Below, piece after piece: positions 1 through 8,828 of a stretch of 64,000 bases of DNA. The position numbers were made by a program, and so were the translations under genes. Numbering within the stretch: the stretch's first letter is position 1; the number at the start of each line of letters is the position of its first letter. Source of the DNA: Bradyrhizobium jicamae (lineage in GTDB: Bacteria; Pseudomonadota; Alphaproteobacteria; Rhizobiales; Xanthobacteraceae); assembly GCF_018130695.1 (NCBI RefSeq), contig NZ_JAFCJX010000017.1, positions 1 to 64,000 of the forward strand. Reading direction: 5' to 3'. Under the pieces are notes generated by a model. That model had not been told where the DNA came from. It ran no database searches and worked only from the letters and a program-made list of their open reading frames with translations.

Positions 1-51
1 ATCGAGCTGATCAGCTTCTACAAAGAGAACCCTGGACTGCTCAAGCGGTAA
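1..51 (+). CDS. 3' end of a gene entering from the left (partial)
   Basis: An open frame runs in from the window edge for 16 codons and ends in TAA at 49-51. The visible C-terminus reads ELISFYKENPGLLKR. The reading frame and the clean stop suggest a gene tail, but too little is visible to name a family. The following 130 bases before the chemotaxis gene show no feature I recognise. Confidence 0.4.
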   Translation: MELISFYKENPGLLKR

Positions 52-181
52 CCCTGCGGCCTACGCCGAATGGATACGATCGACCTGAACTGCGGTGCGA
101 TTGCAATAGAAGGAATGTGTCGTCGACAACAAGTTAGATAAGCCGCAACGCTCAGCCAGATTTCATGGTCGGTCTATGCAA

Positions 182-2257
182 TTATGCGGCCCGGACTGAA
201 TGTAGAAATCGGCCGACCTCTTGGGTAAGCCTGGTACTTTCACGGGATAGGGACGTTGCCGCGGCAAGGACTTGTGCCGACGCAGAGCCGGTTTCACCGG
301 CGCCGCGCTGCACGTCAGAGATATTTGTTGAGACCTGTTGCGTCCCGTGCGCAGCCTGCTGGACGCTTCGAGATATCTCCTGGGTCGCAACACCCTGTTC
401 TTCAATTGCTGAAGCTACGGCAGATGCGATTTCAGACACTTGCGATATGACACCGCTGATTGCCATTATCGCTTCAACCGATTCTTCAGTCGCGGATTGG
501 ATGTCGCTGATCTGCTCGCTGATCTTACCCGTTGCTTTGCTTGTCTGTTCAGCCAGCGCCTTAACCTCGGCGGCTACGACCGCAAAACCGCGGCCCGCAT
601 CGCCTGCCCTTGCAGCCTCGATAGTGGCGTTTAGCGCTAGTAGATTTGTCTGCCCTGCAATCGCGTTGATTAGTTCGACGACGTCCCCGATCCTGTTTGC
701 CGCCCCTGCTAGTGCACTTACACGCTGGTTGGTATGGCGTGCTTGATGCACGGCTTCGCCGGCAATTCGAGCCGCTTCCTGAACCTGACGGCTGATCTCG
801 CTAACGGAAGACGCCATCTTTTCCGTTGCTAAAGCCACTGAGTGCACGTTGACAGATGCCGCTTCCGATGCTGCGGTAACCTCGGATGTTAATTGTTCGG
901 CACGGTCAGCAGTCGAGGTCAGTGTACCTGCGGAAGCCTCTAGGTCACTCGACGCCAAAGACACAACTTCCACGATCTCGCCGATAACCGCTTCGAAGTC
1001 GCGAGTTACATCGTCGAGCCGCCGGCCGCGTTCAATCTTTGCATTGGCTTCGATTGCTACAGCTTGATCGGCCGCGTTTTTGGCTATTAGGGCAGCTTTA
1101 AATGCCTGCAGTGATCGCGCCATTAAACCGATCTCATCGGAGCGCTCGCTCGCGGGAACATTGATTTCGTGCTGACCTGCCGCGAGCTTACCAATCACAT
1201 CGGTGAGCATCCCCAAAGGTCCAACAATACGCCTGCGCAACATCAGAGTCACACCGGCGACTACGCCGAGCAGGCCGATCACGGCCGCTATTGCAAGTGC
1301 AAACATAAACGTTGCGCTATCGCGCGCCGCGCTGACGCGCCTAGCGGCCTCCGAGAGCGCAGCATCGCGCACGGTAAAGAAGGTCTGCACCGCAGGGACG
1401 ATTGCGGCCGCCAGTTGGTTGGGACTGATGGAATACGATCCATCCGTACGAGCGGCCGGCATTTCGTTTTCAACGACTGCGGCCGCGCGCACGAAGTAGG
1501 CGTCAATTGCATTTTTGAGCACCTCACTCAGTTGCGGCGGATGACCAAGTTGATCGACGTCAGCTTGGATGCGTTCACGATCTACATCAACGCGACCCTG
1601 GGCGCGGTCGATCTGCGAGTATTCGGCGGCTGTGAGCGGCCGCCTTGCACTAATCGCAGGTGAGAGCTTAGCGGCACGGCCGCCGGCCGAAAGCCGAAGA
1701 TCCTGCGCCACACGAGCGACATTCAAGAGTACAGTCAACGAAGCATCGGCAGTCGTCATCCTGTTCTGAAGACTATTAAGGATCGGCTCGATGGTAGTTA
1801 TCACCTTGGAGATACCCGCCGAGAAGCCACGTATCGCGGCTTGATCACGTTCGCTTAGCGGCCTAGACAGAGCGCTTTCCGCCCCCGCGCGAAGGGCGAC
1901 AATCTCAGCGGCGGCTTGTCTCATACCCTCAACGATCGTCGCATTTTCGCTCAGTCCGTCGACGGCCATTTGTGCGGAACTGAGCGCTACGTCGGTTTCT
2001 CGCCCCGCCCTCGCGATTGCCTCGAGTTGCGCGGCCGTCGGTGGAGCCTCTTGGAATAGCGGGATGATATACGGCGGGCCGAGGCCGGAAACTCGTTGGG
2101 AAAATACCAGGACCGCGCTGAAGGCGTCTACAGCCTTGATCGCCTGCGATCTGTCATAAACCGTCCGTGCTTGCGGAATGAGAACTTCGGCGGCGAGAGT
2201 GATCGCCAACGCCATCACGGAAAGCATCGATAGGGTAAATAGCCGACCGATCCGCAT
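182..2257 (-). CDS. Methyl-accepting chemotaxis protein
   Basis: A transmembrane chemoreceptor that senses a ligand in the periplasm and controls the CheA kinase in the cytoplasm. The 691-residue product has a membrane segment at about residues 8-27, a helical periplasmic domain of roughly 285 residues, a second membrane segment at about 316-340, a HAMP linker at about 340-393 and a signalling domain to the C-terminus. The conserved hairpin tip (INAIAGQTNLLALNATIEAA) lies near 530-549. There is no C-terminal CheR-docking pentapeptide. ATG at 2257 is preceded by a purine-rich stretch. It is monocistronic, with no che genes nearby, so it must feed a distant signalling cluster. A near-palindromic operator at 2347-2362 resembles sites in front of the outer-membrane protein genes, hinting at co-regulation with substrate uptake. 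The ligand is unknown. Confidence 0.95.
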   Translation of the reverse strand: MRIGRLFTLSMLSVMALAITLAAEVLIPQARTVYDRSQAIKAVDAFSAVLVFSQRVSGLGPPYIIPLFQEAPPTAAQLEAIARAGRETDVALSSAQMAVDGLSENATIVEGMRQAAAEIVALRAGAESALSRPLSERDQAAIRGFSAGISKVITTIEPILNSLQNRMTTADASLTVLLNVARVAQDLRLSAGGRAAKLSPAISARRPLTAAEYSQIDRAQGRVDVDRERIQADVDQLGHPPQLSEVLKNAIDAYFVRAAAVVENEMPAARTDGSYSISPNQLAAAIVPAVQTFFTVRDAALSEAARRVSAARDSATFMFALAIAAVIGLLGVVAGVTLMLRRRIVGPLGMLTDVIGKLAAGQHEINVPASERSDEIGLMARSLQAFKAALIAKNAADQAVAIEANAKIERGRRLDDVTRDFEAVIGEIVEVVSLASSDLEASAGTLTSTADRAEQLTSEVTAASEAASVNVHSVALATEKMASSVSEISRQVQEAARIAGEAVHQARHTNQRVSALAGAANRIGDVVELINAIAGQTNLLALNATIEAARAGDAGRGFAVVAAEVKALAEQTSKATGKISEQISDIQSATEESVEAIMAISGVISQVSEIASAVASAIEEQGVATQEISRSVQQAAHGTQQVSTNISDVQRGAGETGSASAQVLAAATSLSRESTRLTQEVGRFLHSVRAA

Positions 2258-2346
2258 TGTGATAGTCCCCCACAGATTTGATCAGTTGAAGTTAAGTAAG
2301 GCCGGTTAAGTGGTACTTAAAATCGTCCGTCTAGCGGCAAAAAAAC

Positions 2347-2362
2347 TATACGGTACCGTGTA
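2347..2362. promoter_or_regulatory. Candidate operator, shared motif, upstream of the chemoreceptor
   Basis: A near-palindrome, TATACGGTACCGTGTA, with the perfect core ACGGTACCGT, sits 90-105 bases upstream of the chemoreceptor start. It matches 14 of 16 positions of the site at 61318-61333 and shares the CGGTA...GTGTA core with sites at 38537 and 55043. The cognate regulator is not identified. Confidence 0.5.
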
Positions 2363-2479
2363 TGTCGGATAATCCTCAGATGAGGGGATGCCCATCGCTA
2401 GCCAAAAGAGACTGCAGTCCGAAAGCAGTTCGCCTGGGCAAGTAGTGTGCCGGCGAACCTTCACGTTGGAGGTTTATCA

Positions 2480-2674
2480 TTGAAGGGAACTAGAGAATGG
2501 ACTCCCGCAGAGGACGAAATCCTGTCGAAAAGCGCGTTGAAAGGGATTCCACCATATCTGATTGCTTCAGAACTGAACCGGACAGAAGCAGCAATCAGGT
2601 CACGAGCGTCCCATCTTAGGCTTCTGCTTCACGCGCCGAGGGCGCGACGTAGGCCCGCTCCGAAATACGGGTGA
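2480..2674 (+). CDS. Small SANT/Myb-like putative DNA-binding protein
   Basis: A 64-residue basic protein. The segment REWTPAEDEILSK followed by a helix-turn-helix-like stretch (IASELNRTEAAIRSRASHL) resembles the SANT/Myb-type fold found in small rhizobial proteins of unknown function. TTG at 2480 is preferred because a strong GGAGG site lies 8 bases upstream at 2467-2471; the in-frame GTG at 2447 lacks one. The arginine- and proline-rich tail (ARRRPAPKYG) is consistent with nucleic-acid binding. It stands alone between the chemoreceptor and a decayed IclR gene. Its function is unknown; DNA binding is an inference from the fold. Confidence 0.5.
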   Translation: MKGTREWTPAEDEILSKSALKGIPPYLIASELNRTEAAIRSRASHLRLLLHAPRARRRPAPKYG

Positions 2675-2704
2675 GAGATTGCCTCGAACCGCGTGCGGCA
2701 GAGA

Positions 2705-3085
2705 TCAGTGCGAGAGAATGGCTTCCATGCGCCGACGAAATTCGATAAGCTGGCCGGCTAGATAATTGCATTTCATAAGGAAGCGCGGAGTGGGAACCGG
2801 TATCGATACTACTATTGGACGGCCCAACGTATAGGTTGCCACGCCGATTGCACTGATACCTTGACCATGTTCTTCAAGATCGTACGCGAGATGCGTGCTG
2901 CGAGTGTTTCAAGTTCTTGGATCAGTCGTCTTCCGCTTTTTACAGGAAAAGTTGGATGCTTGGCTAAGCTCTTATCAATCAGCTTCGCGCTCTCGCTGGA
3001 CGAGAAGATGGCCTTACCATTTGCCGTACAATGGAGCGGAAATCGTTCTCCGACCGCCGAAAGGTGTTCTCGACGCGACCCTAGG
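2705..3085 (-). pseudogene. C-terminal remnant of an IclR-family regulator
   Basis: Reading the minus strand from about 3085 gives the effector-domain C-terminus of an IclR regulator: AVGERFPLHCTANGKAIF, then SLAKHP, then after a one-base frameshift near 2885 YDLEEHGQGISAIG, and finally RRRMEAILSH before TGA at 2705-2707. It aligns segment by segment with the intact IclR protein at 12836-13639 but is clearly diverged, so it is a separate paralogue rather than a recent copy. The N-terminal half, including the helix-turn-helix, is missing. The IS256 element begins about 35 bases beyond the last recognisable codon. I found no matching N-terminal half on the far side of the element. Non-functional. 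Confidence 0.8.
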
Positions 3086-3120
3086 CATTTTATTTTCCTG
3101 ACGGTTCAAACCAGCGCGTT

Positions 3121-4486
3121 GATCGTGTCCCGTAGCGTGGTGTAACTGGCGGCGGGTCACCGCGTTCTGCGGCAAGGCCGGGCCGGTCAGCTGGCGATAG
3201 CCGTGATGCTGACAGTTGGATCATCGTTCAACGGCGCGATGGTTTCCAGCGTCATGTAGCGAGCACGCTGGACGGTCCATTCGTCGTTCTGCTCAAGCAG
3301 GATCGCTCCGATGAGACGGACGATGGCGTCCTCGTTAGGGAGGATGCCGACGACCTCGGTGCGCCGCTTGATCTCGCCCTTGAGACGTTCGATCGGGTTG
3401 GTCGAGTGCAGCTTGGTCCGGTGCTGCGGCGGGAACGTCATGTAGGCCAACACATCAGTCTCGGCCTCGTCGAGGAAGCCTGCGAGCTTGGGCAGCTTGG
3501 GGCGGAGTTGGTCGGCGACCTTGCGCCGTTGGCCTCGTGGCCTCGTGCGGCCTCAGCGTCGTCCTGGGCAAAGGCGGTGGCGATGAAGGCGGAGACCACG
3601 CGACGGCCGCTCTTGCCGGCATGGGCCAACACATTGCGCATGAAGTGCACGCGGCATCACTGCCGGCTGGCGTTGAGCACCTTGGCCACCGTGGCCTTGA
3701 TGCCCTCGTGGGCGTCGGAGGCGACGAGCTTGACGCCGCGCAGGCCGCGGCGGGCGAGCTTGCGCAGGAACGCGGTCCGGAACGTCTCGGCCTCGGATGG
3801 GCCGATGTCCATGCCCAGAACCTCGCGCCGGCCATCGCTGTTGACGCCGACTGCGACGATGCGCGCATTCCGGCGCACCTTCACGTACTTCACGTAGGTG
3901 GCGTCGATCCACAGATAGGGCCAATCGCCGGCTGACCTGGCTCTTGGAGATGCCCGTCATGCCCATCGCTTGCACCAGGTCGTCGACCGAGCGGGTCGAG
4001 ACGCCCTGGACGTAGGTTTCCTGCACCACGGCCGTGAGCGCCTTCTCGGCCATCCGGCGCGGCTGCAGGAAGCCTTGGAAGTACGAGCCCTTGCGCAGCT
4101 TGGGAATGCGCAGCTCGACCGTGCCGGCGCGGGTTTTCCCAGGTCCGGTCGCGGTAGCCGTTGAGCTGGGCCAGACGCTCCGCGCTCTTCTCGCCGTAAG
4201 CGGCCCCGGTCTGGCCTTCGATTTCCAGCTCCATCAGGCGCTGGGCGGCAAAGCCGATCATCTCGCGCAACAGATCGGCATCAGGGGTCTTCTCCGCGAC
4301 CGTGCGCAGGTTCATCATGTCATCGGTCATCGCTGGGTCCTCGGTTGCGTTGGTGTGTCGCAATCCGATCCTACCGGAGAACTGCCGGTGACCACCGCAA
4401 AGCCGCTCGCCCGCTACGGCGCTATCGGGGGCGCGCGTCCGGGCGGCTTTGCTCTACCGAGCTACACCATCACTGGGGACACGACC
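3121..4486. mobile_element. IS256-family insertion sequence, decayed
   Basis: About 1.37 kb bounded by imperfect terminal inverted repeats: 3121-3148 begins GATCGTGTCCCG, and 4459-4486 read in reverse begins GGTCGTGTCCCC, with roughly 18 of 28 positions matching. The flanking octamers AGCGCGTT and ATCGCGCT agree at 6 of 8 positions and could be a worn target duplication. The enclosed transposase is frameshifted, so the element is unlikely to move by itself. Confidence 0.7.
3187..4330 (-). pseudogene. IS256 (Mutator-type) transposase, multiply frameshifted
   Basis: Fragments in successive frames reconstruct a Mutator/IS256 DDE transposase of normal size. The N-terminus starts at 4330 (MTDDMMNLRTVAEKTPDADL) and runs through the RLAQLNGYRDRTWE segment. 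A second frame carries QETYVQGVSTRSVDDLVQAM. A third carries YVKVRRNARIVAVGVNSDG and LVASDAHEGIKA. The last ends with HSTNPIERLKGEIKRR, which holds the C-terminal catalytic Glu region. At least three frame changes and an internal stop at 3657 separate the pieces. Inactive. Confidence 0.8.
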
Positions 4487-4762
4487 ATCGCGCTCGTGAC
4501 CATCATAGGACAGGTAAGCGAGTCTGCGCTACCGCGGATGTCTGCGTACCTACGTGAACCACAACACGCTCCAGCGGCGCGTGATCATTTGACGGCAAAC
4601 AATCCAAACCTGGCGGATGAGCCATCGGCATCCTGCCCAACAACGTTGCGTTGCAGCTTTCAAGAGGGTGATCGATGGCTGGATCGGAAGTACTCAGTGG
4701 GATTCAGAGCTCGCTCTTCAGCGTTCGAAGCAGCGCTTCGGCTATCGAGCACGGATACTCCT
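4487..4762. other. Intergenic stretch right of the IS256 element
   Basis: I see no gene, repeat or convincing regulatory site here. Open frames crossing it lack family resemblance and start inside the dead IS. It may hold eroded sequence of the locus the element entered. Confidence 0.4.
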
Positions 4763-4963
4763 ATGATCGGTATGGCGAGCAATCAGACATCGATCTATCA
4801 TTCCGTGCCTGGCGGCGCTGACCTACTGGGCTGGTTCGGTCAGGCGCCGAGCTTCCAGGACGCCCAAATCCCCGGTCTGTACCTGCGTCGCAAAGGCAAG
4901 AGCATGCTGCGCCTGCACGGATGGATCAACACAGGTGAAGTGGGGAGGACGGGTGGTTCGTAA
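4763..4963 (+). pseudogene. Possible fragment of a small hypothetical (Imm50-like) protein
   Basis: The frame contains SIYHSVPGGADLLGWFGQ, then PSFQDAQIPGLYLRRKG and LRLHGWINTG, a pattern I associate with a family of small bacterial proteins of unknown role, sometimes grouped with immunity-protein-50-like sequences (hydrophobic WFG, a FxDAxI segment, then a beta-rich stretch). The expected longer C-terminus is missing, with a stop shortly after, so it is probably truncated. There is no good ribosome-binding site. Recognition is weak. Confidence 0.25.
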
Positions 4964-4981
4964 GCATGCTACCGTCTCACG

Positions 4982-5713
4982 TTACTCTGCTGCGATGGCT
5001 TGCGAGAGAATCCGCGACAGGGCCCGGGCACAGGCCTGAGGTGCATCGCCGACGAAATTGACGTGACCTGCACCCTTGATATGCTCCACATGGATCGAAC
5101 CGATGCATTCCAATACAGGATGACCGACATATTCGTCCCCGTGCATGTAGATTTTTCGGCATCTTTCCGCGCGAAACTGCCTCAACAATTCGCCGCTGTC
5201 CGATAAAGCTACGAGCTGCTTGGAATACATCTGCAGGGTCGTTGGCGATACATTTGACAAATCTCTGGCCCAATCCCGGATGCCAGGATTCTCGGAGCGC
5301 TCAGCTTCGTAAATCGCCTTGCTCTTTATGGCCGCGCACTCCGCAGGGGTCATCGCGGCAGCGAAACGTCGACTCATTCCACAATCTTCAGCGATCAGAT
5401 TTCCCTCGATCGAGGCGATACCCCATACTTGATTTGAGACAATCCTGGAAATTTGTAAGGCAACGGCTCCGCCGAGACTATGACCAGCCAGAATCACATC
5501 TTGGCATCCGATCTTCTCTACTTTGCAAGCCAATGTCTCCGCTGCATTCGTGATCGGATCGTCGTGCACGGGGTCGGCCCAGCGTTCTCCGAAACCGGCA
5601 AGGTCTTCGGCAATGATGCGATTGTTTCTAGCAAGCGACGTTTACGTAAGCGACGAGAATGAGGCTTTTGAGGATCCGAGCCCATGAATACACAAAATTG
5701 TCTTTTTGGACAT
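4982..5713 (-). pseudogene. Alpha/beta hydrolase interrupted by a nonsense codon
   Basis: The sequence reads as one alpha/beta hydrolase of about 243 residues: MSKKTILCIHGLGSSKASF (oxyanion HG motif), RIIAEDLAGFGERWAD, nucleophile elbow AGHSLGG, and a C-terminal GAGHVNFVGDAP that supplies the catalytic His. Both halves lie in the same frame and are split only by TAA at 5642-5644, where the family aligns without a gap, so a single C-to-T change of CAA would explain it. A shorter product could start at GTG 5569 but would lack the oxyanion-hole strand. The gene stands alone. I call it a recent pseudogene; the substrate is unknown. Confidence 0.7.
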
Positions 5714-5899
5714 AGCCTTTGATGAAGTTGTTTGCGGATGCGCCAATCTGGAGCGATGGGCAGCATACCGATGAATATACAAGTGCCTTATGTCAATGTG
5801 AACCCTAGACCCACGCAGAAGCGTATCGACCAAAGCAACTTCGCGGTTGCTGGAGGGCTCCCGGCGATGTTGCTGAACGGGTCGGGGCCCCGACCATGC

Positions 5900-6060
5900 T
5901 GGCTGCGGCTGTGACAGAGCCGGACATGGGCGGCCTTCACCATCACCGTGGTGCCGCTCAGCAGAACCACCTAGTGACTCCAGTCGAACTGGTAGGCTTC
6001 GCCGGGTGCAAAGCTCAGCGGGACATAAGCGGCCGCGGTCGAATCTGGTTCATCGAACCT
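5900..6060 (-). mobile_element. IS21-type transposase (IstA) fragment
   Basis: The minus strand encodes AYVPLSFAPGEAYQFDWSH, a TAG stop at 5971-5973, then VVLLSGTTVMVKAAHVRL. This is the conserved N-terminal border of the integrase core of IstA from IS21-family elements, where the stop replaces a Glu codon. Sequence on both sides loses resemblance within about 100 bases. It is a short relic with no IstB and no ends. Confidence 0.65.
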
Positions 6061-7042
6061 ACGTCGATGCCGATCGGATCGCCGTATGGCGAGAGCACGG
6101 CAGCCGCGCATGTATCGAGCTTCGCCGTCCGCGATCGCCGGTTGGCTGCAGCCTGTTTGCGACGGCGGCATTTGGAGTTCGACGCGAATGCGAGCCGCCA
6201 CGGGCTGGCTCACAGGGCTTTACGAACCAGAGAACGAACAAATCCCGTCGCATCCTCGATCAATGCTGGCGCTCAGGATGCGATGTCCGATTCTTGTGAT
6301 CCCGGGCGAGCACGGACCAGTCAGTATCCCCGAAGCAATTGCAATTCAAGATGAATGTAAGCGTGCTTGGCGTAGATATGTCGGTCGTCGTACCGCGCCA
6401 TAGAGAGACGCCGCTCGGCGATATGGCAAATTTCATAACCCGCGACGATTTTTTATTCGATTCGCTGGAGCAGAAGCTTGAGGCGAGGCGACAGCTTGAC
6501 ACAATCCGGCACCTGTAGATGCCTTCGAAGTTAGCCGCTGTTTGAAGTACTGCTTCTTGCTCGCTAGACAGGTCAATGTTCACCGCCCAGGTGGCCAACC
6601 GCTCGGGAGGGGCATGCAATGCCGTTGGTAACTCCAGCCGACCGTTGCCGCGCGTCGCGAGTGAACCGTAACCCGACCAATCCCCCGTCGCGGTACGGGT
6701 CGAGCAAGTGGCGTGGAAGATGCTGCCGGAGCCGAGTTCCTTCAGACGAACTATATCCTCGATTGGCCGGCTTTAGAGCCGTCATGGCACGGATGAGCGA
6801 CCGAGTATCAATCGCCTGCAAATTTGCAAGCCGATTGACCACCAAACCCTAGATAACAAGCGCAATCAGAGCCGCGCCCTCGAATAGCCGGCAAGTCGAC
6901 CGATTCCCGGTTTTCCTCGCGGCGACGCCGGCCCAACGGTAATCGATGATCATGACGCCGCGCTTGTGACAGAACGATTTTACGGAACTCCGACAGACAT
7001 CGGGACGGACCATAATGGGCAGTCCGGCGCGACCGGAGCCGG
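6061..7042. other. About 1 kb with no recognisable gene
   Basis: Open frames on both strands are short, arginine- and serine-rich, and look like shadows rather than proteins. No repeat, hairpin with a T-run or clear promoter was recognised. The stretch next to the IstA relic may be eroded IS21 sequence. I see nothing else I can support. Confidence 0.4.
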
Positions 7043-7600
7043 CTAAGGAATGCCCATCCGCCCAACGATTCCCGCCGCTCCCTTGGCATGGCCCTTTATT
7101 GCCTGAAGCAATTCCAGCTGCGTGAGCCCTGGAGGAAGAGAGTCCGGTTCAAGATCAGTAGCGATCAGCGTGATGACGTAGTGGTGCTGACCGGATCCTG
7201 GAGGCGGGCAAGGCCCAAAATAGACTGTGGTCCCCAGTGTGTTCTTTCCGCCGACGAATTTCCCAGACGGGGTACTGGCCTCACCTTCGGAAAGCCCGGT
7301 CATTGAAAGCGGAATTCCGTAAGCGACGAAATGAGAGACACCGACCCCCTCCATTCCCTGCTGGTCGTGCATCAGGAACGCAAGGCTCTTCGTGCCGGCT
7401 GGGACACCGGACCAGTTCAACGGAGGCGAGACGTTGTCTCCGAGGCAATTCGGATTCTTCGGATTCTTCCCTCCAAATTTGCTTAACAAGATGCCATTGT
7501 CTTCGAAAGCCGGTGAATGGATCTGGAACACCTCTTGCGCGGAGGCCGATCCCAGCCAGGCCAGACAACCCACAATAGTAATCAATCCGAACGATCTCAT
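7043..7600 (-). CDS. YbhB/YbcL-type PEBP (Raf-kinase-inhibitor-like) protein, exported
   Basis: A 185-residue member of the phosphatidylethanolamine-binding protein family. A signal peptide (MRSFGLITIVGCLAWLGSASA) predicts export to the periplasm. The mature part carries the family hallmarks: the NVSPPLNWSGVPAGTKSLA strand, HDQQG, GVSHFVAYGIP and a FGPCPPPGSGQHHYV segment equivalent to the GPCPP/H ligand-pocket region. The ATG at 7600 follows AGGAGGGC. An upstream in-frame extension lacks the signal peptide position and is rejected. It lies 37 bases downstream of the M24 gene and may be the last gene of the TRAP operon. The role of bacterial PEBPs is poorly known; binding of small anionic or phenolic ligands is a guess. 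Confidence 0.9.
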   Translation of the reverse strand: MRSFGLITIVGCLAWLGSASAQEVFQIHSPAFEDNGILLSKFGGKNPKNPNCLGDNVSPPLNWSGVPAGTKSLAFLMHDQQGMEGVGVSHFVAYGIPLSMTGLSEGEASTPSGKFVGGKNTLGTTVYFGPCPPPGSGQHHYVITLIATDLEPDSLPPGLTQLELLQAIKGHAKGAAGIVGRMGIP

Positions 7601-7637
7601 TACATTGCCCTCCTCTTTTCCGAAATTGCCAGTCGCC

Positions 7638-8828
7638 CTAGAGCTCGAAGACCCTTTTCTCGGTTCGGTGAATACATGGTCCGGGCCCATCCGCGCCGAT
7701 CAGGTAATTGTCGCAAATGACCGCGAAGATGGATTCGGTCTCGTAGCCAGGGTGGACCGCCAGATGCATCCCTTCCGAAATGGTCATCGGCTCATCGTGA
7801 CGGACGAGCGGCCGCTCCACCATGTCGTAGCCCTGACTGTGAGCGTAGAGGCGGATTTCCGGCGGAAGACCTCGGTCAGTCATATACTGGTCGTGGGCTG
7901 CTGCGACGTCGCGAGCCTTGGCTCCTGGCTTGAGCAGGGAGAGTGTGTGGTCCTGCGCCGCCTTCACCGCTGCGAAGCCCTCGAGCAGTTCGGACGACGC
8001 CTTTCCCAACACCAATGTGCGGGCAATCTCGCAGAAGAAGCCCCCAGGACCATTCACCTCGATGAGCAACGAAAGATGGTCACCCGCAGCCAGCGTTCGG
8101 CCTTGAAAGTGACGCCCCATAAAAGGCGAACGGATCCCAACCCTGGCCGACGCGCCTAGAAAGATTCCCTGCTCGCTGCCAAGCTGCTGGGCTTTCATTT
8201 GCGCTGCGGAGGTGACATCGATGTCGCGCAAGCCGGGCCGGATCACCGAGCAAACATGGCCGAAAACGTCGTCTTGAAGCGCGGCTGCGCGGCGGATCAG
8301 ACCCTGCTCCTCCGCACTCTTGACTGCCTTGAGGGCGTCAAGCTCCTCTGTGAGGTTGACCACATCGATGTTGCCGAGGCCATCTCGGAGCACCTGGCTG
8401 AAACCGGCGAGAAAACCAGTGCCGTTGGCAATCCCGAGACGACGCACACCGTGCGCGCGCAAATCCGCGACCGCGAGATCGGCGTCGTAGCGAACGGTGT
8501 AGTCGATGGACGGGAAGGACGGCGTCGTCAGAATCGTGCCAACACCTCGGTGGACCGGATCCTCACCCTTAAGCGTTCGCCGGCCACCGAAGACACCCAT
8601 TTCGACCACGGTCATCAGGTCGTCGGCATAGAACAGTACCGTCCTTGGATAGCCGTTGTTGGCCGGAATATCCGTTAGCCATTTCACGTTGCCGCCGAGC
8701 CAATCATTAGTGGCCTGAACGACGACTGCATCGACGTCGCCCGCCTTCATCGCCGCGCGCAGGGCCTTCCAGCGCCGGGCCAACTCCTGATCGCTGATCC
8801 GGACGGGGATTCGCTCGTGTTGGGTCAT
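7638..8828 (-). CDS. M24-family (pita-bread fold) protein with altered metal ligands
   Basis: A 396-residue protein with the two-domain layout of creatinase/prolidase: an N-terminal domain to about residue 150 and a C-terminal pita-bread domain. The usual five metal ligands D, D, H, E, E are largely replaced. The strand normally holding the first Asp reads LLIEVNG, the aDltRT element reads CEIARTL, the His is kept in HSQGYD, the first Glu position reads HPGY, and the last ED reads CDN. It is therefore unlikely to be a standard dimetal aminopeptidase; creatinase-like or lyase-like (DddP-type) chemistry is possible. The start overlaps the end of the upstream dehydrogenase by 4 bases, so the two are translationally coupled in the TRAP operon. 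Its substrate is probably related to the transported compound. Confidence 0.8.
   Translation of the reverse strand: MTQHERIPVRISDQELARRWKALRAAMKAGDVDAVVVQATNDWLGGNVKWLTDIPANNGYPRTVLFYADDLMTVVEMGVFGGRRTLKGEDPVHRGVGTILTTPSFPSIDYTVRYDADLAVADLRAHGVRRLGIANGTGFLAGFSQVLRDGLGNIDVVNLTEELDALKAVKSAEEQGLIRRAAALQDDVFGHVCSVIRPGLRDIDVTSAAQMKAQQLGSEQGIFLGASARVGIRSPFMGRHFQGRTLAAGDHLSLLIEVNGPGGFFCEIARTLVLGKASSELLEGFAAVKAAQDHTLSLLKPGAKARDVAAAHDQYMTDRGLPPEIRLYAHSQGYDMVERPLVRHDEPMTISEGMHLAVHPGYETESIFAVICDNYLIGADGPGPCIHRTEKRVFEL

Noticed and set aside
4034..4963. A 309-codon plus-strand frame spanning the IS256 element and its right flank
   Set aside because: The first half is antisense to the dead transposase; only the last 66 codons resemble a protein and are listed separately.
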